DNA of 64,000 nt from Pseudomonadota bacterium (lineage in GTDB: Bacteria > Pseudomonadota > Gammaproteobacteria > Xanthomonadales > Rhodanobacteraceae), in assembly GCA_018240465.1 (NCBI GenBank), contig JAFEFS010000067.1:1-64000 (forward strand), given 5' to 3'. Positions 44,801 to 52,469 of this stretch are shown here, in pieces. Both the position numbers and the translations under genes were made by a program. Positions within the stretch are counted from its first letter, which is position 1. Every line of letters begins with the position of its first letter. Under the pieces are notes generated by a model. It saw only the letters and a list, made by a program, of their open reading frames with translations. It was not told the origin of the DNA and did not search any database.

Positions 44801-45007
44801 CCGATGGCGGTCAACCCCGGCCCCGGCAGCGTGATCTATCGCGGCCTGGCCGCGGTCAACGTCGGCGGCGTCGTCATCAGTCTGATTTTCTCGCTGCTGC
44901 TGCTGCCGAGCCTGATGCGTCTGTTCTTCGCCGGCGAACGCAAGCGCGCCGCGCTTGCGCCGCCGCGCGGCGAACGGCCGCGCCTGGTCGATGCGGAAGC
45001 TGCGTGA
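41900..45007 (+). CDS. RND-superfamily efflux transporter (AcrB/CzcA-like)
   Basis: This 1035-residue inner-membrane pump has twelve predicted helices and two large periplasmic loops. It starts MKIIEASLKNPVAVGMAVL, with FPDIDRPQISIQTNW in the first pore domain. The usual relay residues are altered. The TM4 motif reads VGMVVEGAIVVSGN where AcrB has VDDA, so the two aspartates are Glu and Gly. In TM10 GVVVNHAILLVD has Asn in place of the AcrB lysine. HME-type pumps also differ here, so this may be a divergent branch rather than an inactive pump. A GGGAG ribosome site supports the ATG at 41900. The adaptor gene follows; no TolC-type outer-membrane gene is adjacent. Confidence 0.92.
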   Translation: MKIIEASLKNPVAVGMAVLLVALLGLLSLRELPLQLFPDIDRPQISIQTNWRAASPEEVEAELLEPQEQVLQGLPGLEELDGNAGAGGSNINLTFAIGSDMKNALVEVIGRINRVRSIPKDADRPVVQMGGNNGGANTTLSWFFVQLLPGTPGPMDKYRQFIENTVKPRIEAVPGVAQVIVNAGPPDEVRITVDMAKAASLGVSIPDIAARAAAAADVSGGQVDVGRQQYQLRYTGRYKPEQLGALVLSSKADKVVHLADVATIEVRPPRRQFYAYQNGNPAIGLQVDKVNGANVLQTLTAVKKVVAELRDGVLKDKGLGIEQSFDSSLFINRAVHLLSENLIVGALLALLCVWWFMRDIRATILIAATIPICLLATFTVLHLTGHSLNVISLAGLAFAVGMVVEGAIVVSGNILRLKESGVTPHKAALTGTQQVVGALIASTITTIAVFLPVVFLRDVEGQIFSDLALTISIAVAISVIVAITALPAAAGWLKAKKLRSGYGDGWPWLTDKIMAWTDTRPKQIGWVFALLVLPLAATFAFMPRLDYLPPVKRAAIDTFFSFPPGMPPEVIDREIVPTILARMKPYMDGSKQPQLKNWYVLLWPGGGTIGARVVDEARIGDLERIVRDEITVGFPDTRAFTQEGDLFGGFGGSARAVSIHLQGEDAAKLYQVAETGRQLLEAKFKGANVQAFPPTDAAQLELRAAPDDRRIAEAGWDRATLGDIVRTLGDGAWLGEYFDGEQRVPVILRASVGQTPEELAQTPVVAPNGKVMTVGEMVHLETALGPSQIRRLDHRRTVTLTMDPPATLALEDALATIDKDILPTLRKQLPDGTIRLAGSADRLERIVGTIGKNFLLALFVLGLLMAAMFKSLRHAVIVVLTVPLALIGGMLGLRVLGLFAFQPLDLLSMIGFIMMVGVVVNHAILLVDLTREEQANGANLSDAIRMSLNQRLRAILASTLTGALGALPMAVNPGPGSVIYRGLAAVNVGGVVISLIFSLLLLPSLMRLFFAGERKRAALAPPRGERPRLVDAEAA

Positions 45008-45013
45008 TGAATT

Positions 45014-45127
45014 CTCTTAACGCAGATAAAAGCGGATAGACGCGGATATGAGCTGATCTTCTTGTGTATTCATTTATCTCCATCCGCATTTATCGGCTTT
45101 TATCCGCTGTTATCTGCCTTAAAAGAG
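45014..45127. repeat. Long intergenic palindrome, GCAGATAAAAGCGGATA family
   Basis: The left arm (45014-45051) contains TTAACGCAGATAAAAGCGG and GATAGACGCGGATATG. The right arm (about 45081-45127) contains ATCCGCATTTATCGGC, then TTTTATCCGC and TTATCTGCCTTAA. CTCTT and AAGAG close the outer ends. It fills the gap between the RND pump and its adaptor. AT-rich and compositionally unlike its surroundings, it belongs to the widespread ATCCGC/TTATCTGC type of dispersed repeat (general knowledge). Confidence 0.85.
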
Positions 45128-45148
45128 GCTCTTGCTTTGGGTGATGCC

Positions 45149-46198
45149 ATGAACCGGAAAATTGCGATTATTTCTCTTTTTATACTTTGCAGCATCGCGC
45201 ATGCGCAGACGGCGAGCACGCCGCCCGCGATCGTCGAGGTCGGCCAAGCCACCGCATCGAAACTGGCACCGCTGCGCTGGGTACCCGGCAGCGTGGTCAG
45301 CCGCGACGATGCGAAGATCGCCAGCGCCGAAGCCGGGCGGCTCGACTTCGTCGCCGAGGTCGGCACGCGGGTGAAGGCCGGAGAACGCCTGGCCAAGCTC
45401 GACGATCAGGCCCTGCGCCTGCGCCGCGAGGAACTGCTCGCCGAGCTGCGCCGCACCGAGGCCAAACAGGCACTGTCGAAAACCCAGCTCGATCGTTTCA
45501 GCAAGCTTGAAACCGGCAACCTGATCGCGCGCTCGCAACTCGACGAGGCGCGGGCGACGTTGGAAACCGACGGCCAGACCGCCGCGCGTGCCCGCGCGCA
45601 ACTGCGCCAGGTCGAATACGACATCGCCCAGGCCGATGTGCGCGCGCCGTTCTCGGGCATCGTCACCGAGCGCTTCGCGCAGCGCGGTGAATATCTGCAA
45701 GTCGGCGCGAACATCGTCCATTTCGTCGACACCGAGCACATCGAGGCGCGCGTGCAGGCACCGCTCGCGCTGGCCGACAAAATCCGCCCCGGCATGCAGG
45801 TCGGCATGCGCAAGGGCGGGGTCGAGCAGGCCGCGATCGTGCGTGCGGTCGTGCCGGTCGGCGACGAGCGCGCGCGCCAGTTCGAATTGCGCGTCGGCGT
45901 CGACCCCACGTTCGCCCTGGTCGGCAGCGCGATCGAAGTCGCCCTGCCGGAAACCGCCGAAGCCGCGAGCGCGGCGCTTGCCGTGCCGCGCGACGCGCTC
46001 GTGCGCCGCACCGACCGTACCTACGTCATGCGCGTGTCGAGCGACAGCAAGGCCGAGCAGGTCGTCGTCACGCCGGGCACGAGCAGCGGCGAACTGGTCG
46101 AGGTGCGCGGCGCACTCAACGTCGGCGACCGCCTGGTCGTACGTGGTGCCGAGCGCCTGAGCGCGGGCCAGACGGTCGCGGTGCGCGCGGGGAGCTGA
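45149..46198 (+). CDS. RND efflux periplasmic adaptor (membrane fusion protein)
   Basis: This 349-residue HlyD/AcrA-family adaptor has a signal peptide (NRKIAIISLFILCSIAHA). The lipoyl-like halves are visible as SAEAGRLDFVAEVGTRVKAGERLAKLD and DIAQADVRAPFSGIVTERFAQRGEYLQVG. A helical hairpin of about 70 residues lies between them (LRLRREELLAELRRTEAKQA onward), and a beta-barrel and membrane-proximal domain follow (ALAVPRDALVRRTDRTYV). There is no lipobox. It bridges the pump to an outer-membrane channel that must be encoded elsewhere. The order pump-then-adaptor is the reverse of most RND operons, and a palindromic repeat separates the two genes. Confidence 0.92.
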   Translation: MNRKIAIISLFILCSIAHAQTASTPPAIVEVGQATASKLAPLRWVPGSVVSRDDAKIASAEAGRLDFVAEVGTRVKAGERLAKLDDQALRLRREELLAELRRTEAKQALSKTQLDRFSKLETGNLIARSQLDEARATLETDGQTAARARAQLRQVEYDIAQADVRAPFSGIVTERFAQRGEYLQVGANIVHFVDTEHIEARVQAPLALADKIRPGMQVGMRKGGVEQAAIVRAVVPVGDERARQFELRVGVDPTFALVGSAIEVALPETAEAASAALAVPRDALVRRTDRTYVMRVSSDSKAEQVVVTPGTSSGELVEVRGALNVGDRLVVRGAERLSAGQTVAVRAGS

Positions 46199-46310
46199 GC
46201 GCACGCCACCCCGCCGCCATCGTCATCGACGGTACGCCGATCGTCGACAAGCACCAGCTCGACATCCCCATGACGCAAAGTGCAGAAATATACATTTTGC
46301 AAGCGCTCCG
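46199..46310 (+). pseudogene. Possible coding remnant downstream of the adaptor gene
   Basis: Directly after the adaptor stop one frame reads AAIVIDGTPIVDKHQLDIP, then SAEIYILQALRG, with coding-like codon use. It resembles the end of a small MoaD/ThiS-like protein (which ends in QAL.GG), but it has no start and lacks the terminal Gly-Gly. No complete gene can be drawn. The remaining gap to the tRNA (46311-46479) has only weak short hairpins. Confidence 0.2.
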
Positions 46311-46479
46311 GGGACGCCGAGAAGACCCGACGACTTCTCGTGCCTATGCGCGAGGGTCGTCTTTTGAGACGGGAAATGCCCTTCCTTCCGTCTCTAACGA
46401 CCAACGGAAAGGCAAAAACCCGTGACAGGGCAGGTTTTTTCGGCTTTGAAGCGGCAAATGCTCCGCACGTGCGTCGGTA

Positions 46480-46554
46480 TGGTGGGCCGTGATGGGATCG
46501 AACCATCGACCAATAGATTAAAAGTCTACTGCTCTACCGCTGAGCTAACGGCCC
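46480..46554 (-). tRNA. tRNA-Lys (anticodon UUU)
   Basis: A minus-strand cloverleaf runs from 46554 to 46480. The acceptor GGGCCGT pairs with ACGGCCC, the discriminator is A, and CCA is encoded. The D-arm has AGCTCAGCGGTAGAGCA. The anticodon loop is CTTTTAA, giving anticodon TTT for lysine. The T-arm GATGG-TTCGATC-CCATC is canonical. It stands alone, downstream of a promoter and of queC, all on the minus strand. Confidence 0.97.
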
Positions 46555-46595
46555 ATGAACCGACGAATGCGGTTCCGCATGGATGCGGGTCGCGC

Positions 46596-46624
46596 AGTTT
46601 AGTGGCCGCGCGCAAAATCATCAA
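46596..46624 (-). promoter_or_regulatory. Promoter of tRNA-Lys
   Basis: On the minus strand TTGATG (46624-46619), a 17-base spacer and TAAACT (46601-46596) lie about 41 bases before the tRNA 5' end. The sequence after the -10 box starts GCGCGAC, a GC-rich discriminator as expected for stringently controlled stable RNA promoters. Confidence 0.55.
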
Positions 46625-46669
46625 GGAAAACCGTTGCCTGTGCCGCACGGAGCACGGCGAAACACCATT

Positions 46670-47359
46670 TCAGCGATACCGCGTCGGATCGGCTATTCCT
46701 GCCTCGGCGAAGCCGAGCGCGCGCAAGCGGCAAGCGTCGCAGTGGCCGCAGGCGCGGCCGTCGGCATCGGCCTGGTAGCAAGATACGGTTTCGGCGAAAT
46801 CGACGCCGAGTTCGTTGCCGCGGCGGACGATGTCGGCCTTGGACAGGCGGATCAGCGGCGCATGCACGGTCAGCTTGTTTCCTTCGACGCCGGCTTTGGT
46901 GGCGAGGTTGGCGAGACGCTCGAACGCCTCGATGAATTCGGGCCGGCAGTCGGGATAGCCGGAGTAGTCGACCGCGTTGACGCCGCAGAAGATGTCCTGC
47001 GCGCCGAGCACTTCGGCCCAGCCGAGCGCGATCGACAGCATGATCGTGTTGCGCGCGGGCACGTAGGTGACCGGGATGCCGTCGCCCGCCCCGCCTTGAT
47101 CGGTATCCTCAGGCACGGCGATATCGTCGGTCAGCGCCGAGCCGCCAATGCTGCGCAGATCGATGCGCACGGTCTTGTGCGCAATCGCGTACCGCGCGGC
47201 GACGCGCCGCGCGGCGGCAAGTTCGGAGACGTGGCGCTGGCCGTACTCGACGCTGAGTGCGTGACAGGCGAAGCCTTGCACGCGTGCGATCGCGAGGGTG
47301 ACCGCGGAATCCATGCCGCCGGAGACGAGAACGACGGCGCGTTTGTTGGAAGTGGACAT
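46670..47359 (-). CDS. queC: 7-cyano-7-deazaguanine synthase QueC
   Basis: This 229-residue enzyme makes preQ0 from 7-carboxy-7-deazaguanine, ATP and ammonia in queuosine synthesis. The N-terminal PP-loop is [17 protein letters not shown]. Family blocks are [27 protein letters not shown], and [18 protein letters not shown]. The C-terminal zinc site has a first Cys in ETVSCYQ and then [10 protein letters not shown]. The start at 47359 begins the family N-terminus; the frame is open further upstream without similarity. It is followed by tRNA-Lys and preceded by queE at 71 bases. Confidence 0.96.
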   Translation of the reverse strand: MSTSNKRAVVLVSGGMDSAVTLAIARVQGFACHALSVEYGQRHVSELAAARRVAARYAIAHKTVRIDLRSIGGSALTDDIAVPEDTDQGGAGDGIPVTYVPARNTIMLSIALGWAEVLGAQDIFCGVNAVDYSGYPDCRPEFIEAFERLANLATKAGVEGNKLTVHAPLIRLSKADIVRRGNELGVDFAETVSCYQADADGRACGHCDACRLRALGFAEAGIADPTRYR

Positions 47360-47430
47360 GGTTTGATTCGCAATGGCGGCATCCGTGCAATCTGGACCTC
47401 GGCATTCCCTGCCGAGGCGGCGATCATAGT

Positions 47431-48078
47431 TCAGCGTCCCGGCTCGTTGCCCCAAAGCAGTTTGTGCAACTGCACCTGCATGCGCACCTGGCGACCGTCG
47501 GCAATGATCCAGTCGGCGAGGTCGCGCGGCGCGAGCTTGCCGGCCACGGGCGAAAACAGCACATCGCAACGCGACGTCAGGTCGCGCCGATCGAGCACGT
47601 CCAGCGCCCAGTCGTAATCGGCACGGTCGGCGAGGACGAACTTGATCTGATCGTGCGCGCCGAGCACGTCGAGGTTGCTCCACAGGTTGCGCGCGGACTC
47701 GCCCGAGCCCGGTGCCTTGACGTCGACGACGCGGCTGACGCGCGCATCCACCGCCGATACATCCAGCGCGCCCGAGGTTTCCAGCGAGACATCGAAGCCT
47801 TCGTCGCACAGGCGGCTCAGCAGGTCGAGACAGCGCCTCTGCGCGAGCGGCTCACCACCGGTGACGCAGACATGCCGCGTTTTATACTTTTTCACTTCTT
47901 CCACAATGCTGCTTGTTTCGCGCCATTCGCCACCATGGAACGAATACTCTGTGTCGCACCAGACGCAGCGCAACGGGCAACCGGTCAGGCGCACGAACAC
48001 CGTCGGCCAGCCGACCGACCGTGCCTCGCCTTGCAGCGAGTGGAAGATTTCGGTGATGCGCAGGCGGTCTTCGACCAT
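47431..48078 (-). CDS. queE: 7-carboxy-7-deazaguanine synthase QueE (radical SAM)
   Basis: This 215-residue radical SAM enzyme converts 6-carboxytetrahydropterin to 7-carboxy-7-deazaguanine. The cluster motif is CPLRCVWC within [32 protein letters not shown] precedes it, [11 protein letters not shown] follows, and the C-terminus has [13 protein letters not shown]. The ATG at 48078 is chosen; a TTG seven codons upstream keeps the frame open. queD and queF are not in the window. A palindromic repeat (48105-48180) lies just upstream and covers the likely promoter. Confidence 0.95.
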   Translation of the reverse strand: MVEDRLRITEIFHSLQGEARSVGWPTVFVRLTGCPLRCVWCDTEYSFHGGEWRETSSIVEEVKKYKTRHVCVTGGEPLAQRRCLDLLSRLCDEGFDVSLETSGALDVSAVDARVSRVVDVKAPGSGESARNLWSNLDVLGAHDQIKFVLADRADYDWALDVLDRRDLTSRCDVLFSPVAGKLAPRDLADWIIADGRQVRMQVQLHKLLWGNEPGR

Positions 48079-48104
48079 GACGGGTTCAAAGCGAATCAAA
48101 GGAA

Positions 48105-48180
48105 TTTGCCACGGATTGCACGGACAGAGAAAAGGCCAAATCCATGTTCCAGCTTTATCCGTGTCTATCCTTGGCAGAAA
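48105..48180. repeat. Intergenic palindrome between queE and cpoB
   Basis: TTTGCCACGGATTGCACGG (48105-48123) and TCCGTGTCTATCCTTGGCAG (from 48158) are imperfect inverted arms about 35 bases apart. The type (CCACGGAT...ATCCGTGTCTATCC) is another member of the dispersed palindrome population here. It occupies most of the gap upstream of queE and ends about 28 bases from the cpoB terminator. Confidence 0.7.
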
Positions 48181-48207
48181 AAGCTTCTGCTCTTCGGCTC
48201 ATCCCGC

Positions 48208-48231
48208 AAAAAAAGGACGCGACAGATCGCG
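48208..48231 (-). terminator. Probable terminator of the tol-pal operon
   Basis: On the minus strand, CGCGA-TCTG-TCGCG (48231-48218) is followed three bases later by seven T (48214-48208). It stands 12-35 bases after the cpoB stop at 48243. Confidence 0.55.
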
Positions 48232-48242
48232 CGCCCATGGTT

Positions 48243-49088
48243 CTAGCGGCGCTCCATCTTGAGTGCACGCAGGCGGCCTTGGGCGAGGTTCGCCTCCTGC
48301 GTGCCGGGATACTTGGCGATGACCTGGTTGAGCGTCGTTTCGGCCTGATCCCATTGCTTCAATTCGTACTGGCAGTAGCCGACCTTGAGCAGCGCGGCGG
48401 AGGCTTTCTGACTGTTCGGGTACTGCGCGAGCAGCTTGTTGAACGCGTCGAGGGAAATCGGATAATTCTGTGTCACGTAGTACGACTCGCCAAGCCAGTA
48501 GTATGCGTTCGGTGCGAGATCGCCGTTCGGATACTGGGCGAGGTAGCCCTGGAACATCTTCGCCGATTCGGCGTAACGTCCATCCTTGAGCGCGGCAAAC
48601 GCCTGGTCGTAGGCGGCCTTCTCATCGGCCGGATTGGCCGGCGGCGCGGATGGCGTCGGCGGCACGTTGGCGGGCGGTGCGGCATTGCTCGGTGTGGCCA
48701 CCGCGGCGGCATTGCCGCCCAGTGCGATGTCCTGCAATTGGCCGTTGTTCGTCGGCGCGCCCGCAGCGGGGGTTGCGGCACCGGGTGCCTTGCCTTCGAG
48801 CTTGCTCAGGCGCGAATCGGTGTCGATGGCCTGGTCGCGGGCGTGTTGCTTGAGCTGCTCGAGCTGATGCTTGAGTTCTTCGTTCTGCCCTTGCAGTTGC
48901 TGTACCTGCGACTGCAGCGCATTGATCTGATTGACCAGCTCGACGCTGCCCTGACCTGCGCTCTGCTGCTGCTCGAGCCGGGTAACGCGCTCGGCAAGGC
49001 TTTCGCGCTGCGCAAGCGCGGGGGTGGCGATGGTCGCGACAGCCAGGAACGCCGCCACGCAAAAGGCACGAGTCGAGATCATGGACAT
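48243..49088 (-). CDS. cpoB: Tol-Pal system protein CpoB (YbgF)
   Basis: This 281-residue periplasmic protein has a signal peptide (RAFCVAAFLAVATIATPALA). An N-terminal trimerising coiled coil (about 28-90, ERVTRLEQQQ through LKHQLEQLKQHA) is followed by an Ala/Pro-rich linker. Three C-terminal TPR repeats follow (AAYDQAFAALKDGRYAESAKMF, YWLGESYYVTQNYPISLDAF and LLKVGYCQYELKQWDQAETTL). CpoB coordinates outer-membrane constriction with PBP1B septal synthesis through TolA. It is the last gene of the tol-pal operon, as usual. Confidence 0.94.
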   Translation of the reverse strand: MSMISTRAFCVAAFLAVATIATPALAQRESLAERVTRLEQQQSAGQGSVELVNQINALQSQVQQLQGQNEELKHQLEQLKQHARDQAIDTDSRLSKLEGKAPGAATPAAGAPTNNGQLQDIALGGNAAAVATPSNAAPPANVPPTPSAPPANPADEKAAYDQAFAALKDGRYAESAKMFQGYLAQYPNGDLAPNAYYWLGESYYVTQNYPISLDAFNKLLAQYPNSQKASAALLKVGYCQYELKQWDQAETTLNQVIAKYPGTQEANLAQGRLRALKMERR

Positions 49089-49160
49089 GGATTCTTCGGA
49101 TCAAAAAAAGAGAAGGCGCGCCGGTGCTGTGACCCGCGCGCCTCGCCCTTGGTTCCGCCG

Positions 49161-49676
49161 TTACTGCTTCGAGGTGTAGACGATCTCGACGCGGCGGTTC
49201 TTCTGCCAGCAAGCTTCGTTGTGCTCGCGGCAGACCGGCTTTTCTTCGCCGTAGCTGACGACGTTGAGCTGGCTGGTCGACGCACCGGCAGCGGCAATCG
49301 CGCTCGACACGGCATTGCCGCGGCGCTCGCCGAGGCCCTGGTTGTAATCACGCGTGCCGCGCTCGTCGGCGTTGCCTTCCAACGTGACCTTCGCGCCGGG
49401 GAACTGACGCAGGTAGGCGGCGTGGCAGGCGATCTGCGCCTGGAACTCCGAGTGGATCTCGGTCTTGTCCAGATCGAAGTAGATCACGCGCTGGCGCAAG
49501 CAGGAATCTTTGTCGAGGGCTTCCGGACCGCTGTACGGGCCGGACTGGGCCGGGGCCGTGGTGACCGCACCATTGTCGACGGGCGGCGGGGGCGGCTTCA
49601 CGGCCTTCTTGCCGGAACAGGCGGCCAGGGCGGCGGTCGCAGCAACGGTGGTCAGGAGAACGCGCAAGGTTTTCAT
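49161..49676 (-). CDS. pal: Peptidoglycan-associated lipoprotein Pal
   Basis: This 171-residue outer-membrane lipoprotein has lipobox LAAC (lipidation at the cysteine of AALAACSGKK), a proline-rich tether (KPPPPPVDNG) and a C-terminal OmpA-like domain that binds diaminopimelate. Marks: VIYFDLDKTEIHSEFQ, LEGNADERGTRDYNQGLGER and RRVEIVY. The GAGG ribosome site is eight bases from the second ATG (49676) but only two from the first (49682), so the second is chosen. It binds TolB and TolA during division. Confidence 0.95.
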   Translation of the reverse strand: MKTLRVLLTTVAATAALAACSGKKAVKPPPPPVDNGAVTTAPAQSGPYSGPEALDKDSCLRQRVIYFDLDKTEIHSEFQAQIACHAAYLRQFPGAKVTLEGNADERGTRDYNQGLGERRGNAVSSAIAAAGASTSQLNVVSYGEEKPVCREHNEACWQKNRRVEIVYTSKQ

Positions 49677-49741
49677 TGTCATTGCCTCAGTGGTTGGCTT
49701 GGGGAGTAGTTCGGTATCTCAACATCCAGGTCGAGGGTTTC

Positions 49742-51055
49742 TTATTGTCCACGCTGACGGTAAGGTCCCCATGCCGGCGTGCGTACATCCCCGTCGGCCA
49801 GAACCAGCCGTTGGCGGACGCGACCGTCCGCCGACACAGCGTAGAGCACGTCGCGCGATCCCTCGGTCGCGGCGTACATAAGCATGCTCGCGTTCGGCGC
49901 GAAACTCGGCGATTCGTCGAAATTTCCCGTCGAAATGGGCGTGTTGCTGCCCGTAGCGCGATCCAAAACGGCAATATGATACATGTTTTTATTGCCCTGC
50001 GACATGGCGATCTTCTTGCCGTCCCAGCTCACGGTGGCCTTGGCGTTCTGGTCGCCGACGAAGGTCACGCGCGACTCGCCGCCGCCGCCGGCGGCGACCT
50101 GGTAGATCTGCGGTTTGCCGCCGCGGTCGGAGGTGAAATAGATCGTGCTGCCATCGGGCGACCAGACCGGTTCGGTGTCGATCGCGTAGTTGCGCGTGAT
50201 CTGGGTCAGCGCGTGGCTGGCGAGATCCATGACGTAGATGTCCGGATTGACGCCGTTCGACAGGCTCAGCGCGAGCTTGCGGCCGTCGGGCGAGAACGCC
50301 GGCGCGCCATTGATGCCCTTGCGCGCGGACACGACTTCGCGTGCACCGGTGCCGATGTCCTGGATGTAAATCGCCGATGCGCCGCGCTCGAACGACTCAT
50401 AGGCGAGCTTGCGCCCGTCCGGCGACCACGCCGGCGACAATAGCGGCTGGCGCGAGGTGACCACCTGCTGCGGGCCGTAGCCGTCGGAATCGGCGACCAT
50501 CAGTGCATAGGTGGCGTTGTTGCCGATGCCTTTGGCGGTGACGTAGGCAATGCGCGTGTCGAACGCGCCGCGCACGCCGGTGATCTTTTCGTACACTGCA
50601 TCGGCCACGCGATGGGCGATGCCGCGCATGTCGCTGCGCTGGCCCGCAATGACGGAGCTGAGCAGATTCTTCTGATCGCCGACCGTGTACAGCTCGAACT
50701 CGACCTTGACCTCACCTGCACCGGCATCGATGACACGGCCGACGAGAATGTAGTCCTGCTTGAGCAGGCGCCAGGTCGGAAACTTGATCTCGCTGCCGCG
50801 CGCGGGCGACTCGACGATATCCGTCTTCGGCAGCGCGCGGAACTGGCCGCAGCGGTTGAGATCGTTGGTGACGACATCGGAGACATTCGTATCCGGCGGC
50901 GCGCCGCCACCTTGCCACTGGAACGGAATGACCGCGATAGGTAACGCCGAGGCATTGCCGTTGGCGATTTCGAGGGTCAAACCCTGCGCGAACAGCGGCG
51001 CCGCACAAATCGCCAGCGCGACCGCGGTGAGCCAGGTAAGTAATCGCTGATGCAT
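49742..51055 (-). CDS. tolB: Tol-Pal translocation protein TolB
   Basis: This 437-residue periplasmic protein has a signal peptide (RLLTWLTAVALAICAAPLFA), an N-terminal alpha/beta domain (to about 165) and a six-bladed beta-propeller. The propeller repeats carry SPAWSPDGRKLAYESFE, APAFSPDGRKLALSLS, EPVWSPDGSTIYFTSD, and SPSFAPNASMLMYA. TolB shuttles between Pal and TolA. The gap to tolA is three bases. Confidence 0.96.
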   Translation of the reverse strand: MHQRLLTWLTAVALAICAAPLFAQGLTLEIANGNASALPIAVIPFQWQGGGAPPDTNVSDVVTNDLNRCGQFRALPKTDIVESPARGSEIKFPTWRLLKQDYILVGRVIDAGAGEVKVEFELYTVGDQKNLLSSVIAGQRSDMRGIAHRVADAVYEKITGVRGAFDTRIAYVTAKGIGNNATYALMVADSDGYGPQQVVTSRQPLLSPAWSPDGRKLAYESFERGASAIYIQDIGTGAREVVSARKGINGAPAFSPDGRKLALSLSNGVNPDIYVMDLASHALTQITRNYAIDTEPVWSPDGSTIYFTSDRGGKPQIYQVAAGGGGESRVTFVGDQNAKATVSWDGKKIAMSQGNKNMYHIAVLDRATGSNTPISTGNFDESPSFAPNASMLMYAATEGSRDVLYAVSADGRVRQRLVLADGDVRTPAWGPYRQRGQ

Positions 51056-51058
51056 GGT

Positions 51059-51985
51059 TTAGCTTCCGTCGTATTTGAAGGTGAAAGTGATGTTGCGCTG
51101 GAAGACGCTCTCGTAACCCTTGTATGGCAACGGCTGCGCCTTGGTCACGGCCTGCTTGATGGAATTCTGCGTCACCATGTCGGCATTGCACGGCGAAACA
51201 ATGCTCGTGTTGATCACCGTTCCGCCGGGAATCTGCGTGATCGTGATCGTGCAGCGCACGCCGCTCGGCGTCGTGTCCGGGCGATTCCAATTATCAGTCA
51301 CGACCTTGACGATTGCTGAACTGTATTCCGCAAGCAGGCTCGAGTCGGTGCCGTTCGCACCCGTACGCGCCTCGGCGGCCTCGGGCACATCCACGGGCGG
51401 AGCTTTCACGGGCTTGGCCGACGACTGCTGCTTTTGCAGATCGTCGAGCTGCCGCATCTTTTCCTTCGCTAGCTTGAGCTTCTTTTCGTTCGCTGCGCGC
51501 TCCTTGCGGATTTCCTCGAGCTGCTTCTGGATCTGCTCCTGCTTTTCCTTCGCTTCGGCTTCCTTGCGTTCTTTTTCCTGCTGCAACTCGATCTGCTTCT
51601 GCCTGACCTTTTCCTCTTCGGCTTTCTTCGCCTGCTCGGCCTTGATCTGTGCCATCTCGGCGATCTTTTCCTGATCGCGATTGTCGTTCTTCTGCACGGT
51701 CGGTGGCGGTGTTTTCTCCGGCTGCGGCGGAGGTGGCGGCGCGGGCTTCGGCGCAGGCGGCGGGGCGGTCTCTTCCTTCGGCGGTGCAGGCGGCGTCTTG
51801 CTCGGCGGCGTAGGCACAGGCGCACCAACCTTGCCGACAAGCGTGGCCTCGATCACCGGCCCCTGCAGCAACGGCATCGCCTGCGGCGTCGCCCAGAACA
51901 GGCCGATGAACAGCAAAGCGAACACACCCAGATGCACGAGCAGTGCATACAGGCAGGCGCGCACCTTGTCGCTTTGGCTTTCCAT
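51059..51985 (-). CDS. tolA: Tol-Pal inner-membrane linker TolA
   Basis: This 308-residue protein has one membrane helix (about residues 13-32). A Pro-rich region (PPAPKPAPPPPPQPEKTPPP) is followed by a long charged Lys/Glu/Ala/Gln helix (about 100-195, for example EKVRQKQIELQQEKERKEAE). A C-terminal domain (about 215-308) contacts Pal and TolB. Strings of Lys and Glu are typical of TolA. The C-terminal domain resembles TonB/TolA C-domains (SALIVKVVTDNWNRP-like and CTITITQIPGGTV). The proline block is longer than in E. coli. Confidence 0.93.
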   Translation of the reverse strand: MESQSDKVRACLYALLVHLGVFALLFIGLFWATPQAMPLLQGPVIEATLVGKVGAPVPTPPSKTPPAPPKEETAPPPAPKPAPPPPPQPEKTPPPTVQKNDNRDQEKIAEMAQIKAEQAKKAEEEKVRQKQIELQQEKERKEAEAKEKQEQIQKQLEEIRKERAANEKKLKLAKEKMRQLDDLQKQQSSAKPVKAPPVDVPEAAEARTGANGTDSSLLAEYSSAIVKVVTDNWNRPDTTPSGVRCTITITQIPGGTVINTSIVSPCNADMVTQNSIKQAVTKAQPLPYKGYESVFQRNITFTFKYDGS

Positions 51986-52010
51986 GGTTGGGTCGCGGTG
52001 CCGGCTGCCG

Positions 52011-52436
52011 CTACTTGGAATCCTGCAGCGGCTGGCTCATCAGCCCGACACGGGTCACGCCGGCCGCCTGCAGGCCCGGAAGAATCTGGTAGGCCTGCCC
52101 GTACGGCACGCGCGCGTCGGCGCCGAACAGCACGGGGACATCCGGGTTCTGGCGCACGATCGCGGAAACTTGCTTGACGATATCGTCGGCAGACATCTGC
52201 TCGCGCGGTGCACCGCTCTTGGTCAGATAGAACCTGCCGTCCTTGTCGACGCCGATCAGGATCGGCTCCTTCGGCACCGACACGGCCTTGGCGGTCGACT
52301 GCGGCAGCTTGATATCGACGCCGAGATTGAGCAGCGGCGCAGTCACCATGAAGATGATCAGCAACACGAGCATCACGTCGATGTACGGAACGACGTTGAT
52401 CTCGGCTTTCAGTTTGCGTTTCTTGCGCGTGCGCAT
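52011..52436 (-). CDS. tolR: Tol-Pal proton-channel protein TolR
   Basis: This 141-residue protein has one transmembrane helix (EINVVPYIDVMLVLLIIFMV, about 10-29) with the essential Asp in YIDVMLVLL. A periplasmic domain follows (PILIGVDKDGRFYLTKS, then VLFGADARVPYGQAYQILPGLQ). It forms the proton-driven TolQR stator that energises TolA. Confidence 0.95.
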   Translation of the reverse strand: MRTRKKRKLKAEINVVPYIDVMLVLLIIFMVTAPLLNLGVDIKLPQSTAKAVSVPKEPILIGVDKDGRFYLTKSGAPREQMSADDIVKQVSAIVRQNPDVPVLFGADARVPYGQAYQILPGLQAAGVTRVGLMSQPLQDSK

Positions 52437-52469
52437 GATGGTTTGAACGGGGTTCGCCGCGGCCCGGGG

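Noticed and set aside
46311..46479. Short ORFs and weak hairpins between the RND adaptor and tRNA-Lys
   Set aside because: No ribosome site, no similarity and imperfect stems without a T-tract in the right place.
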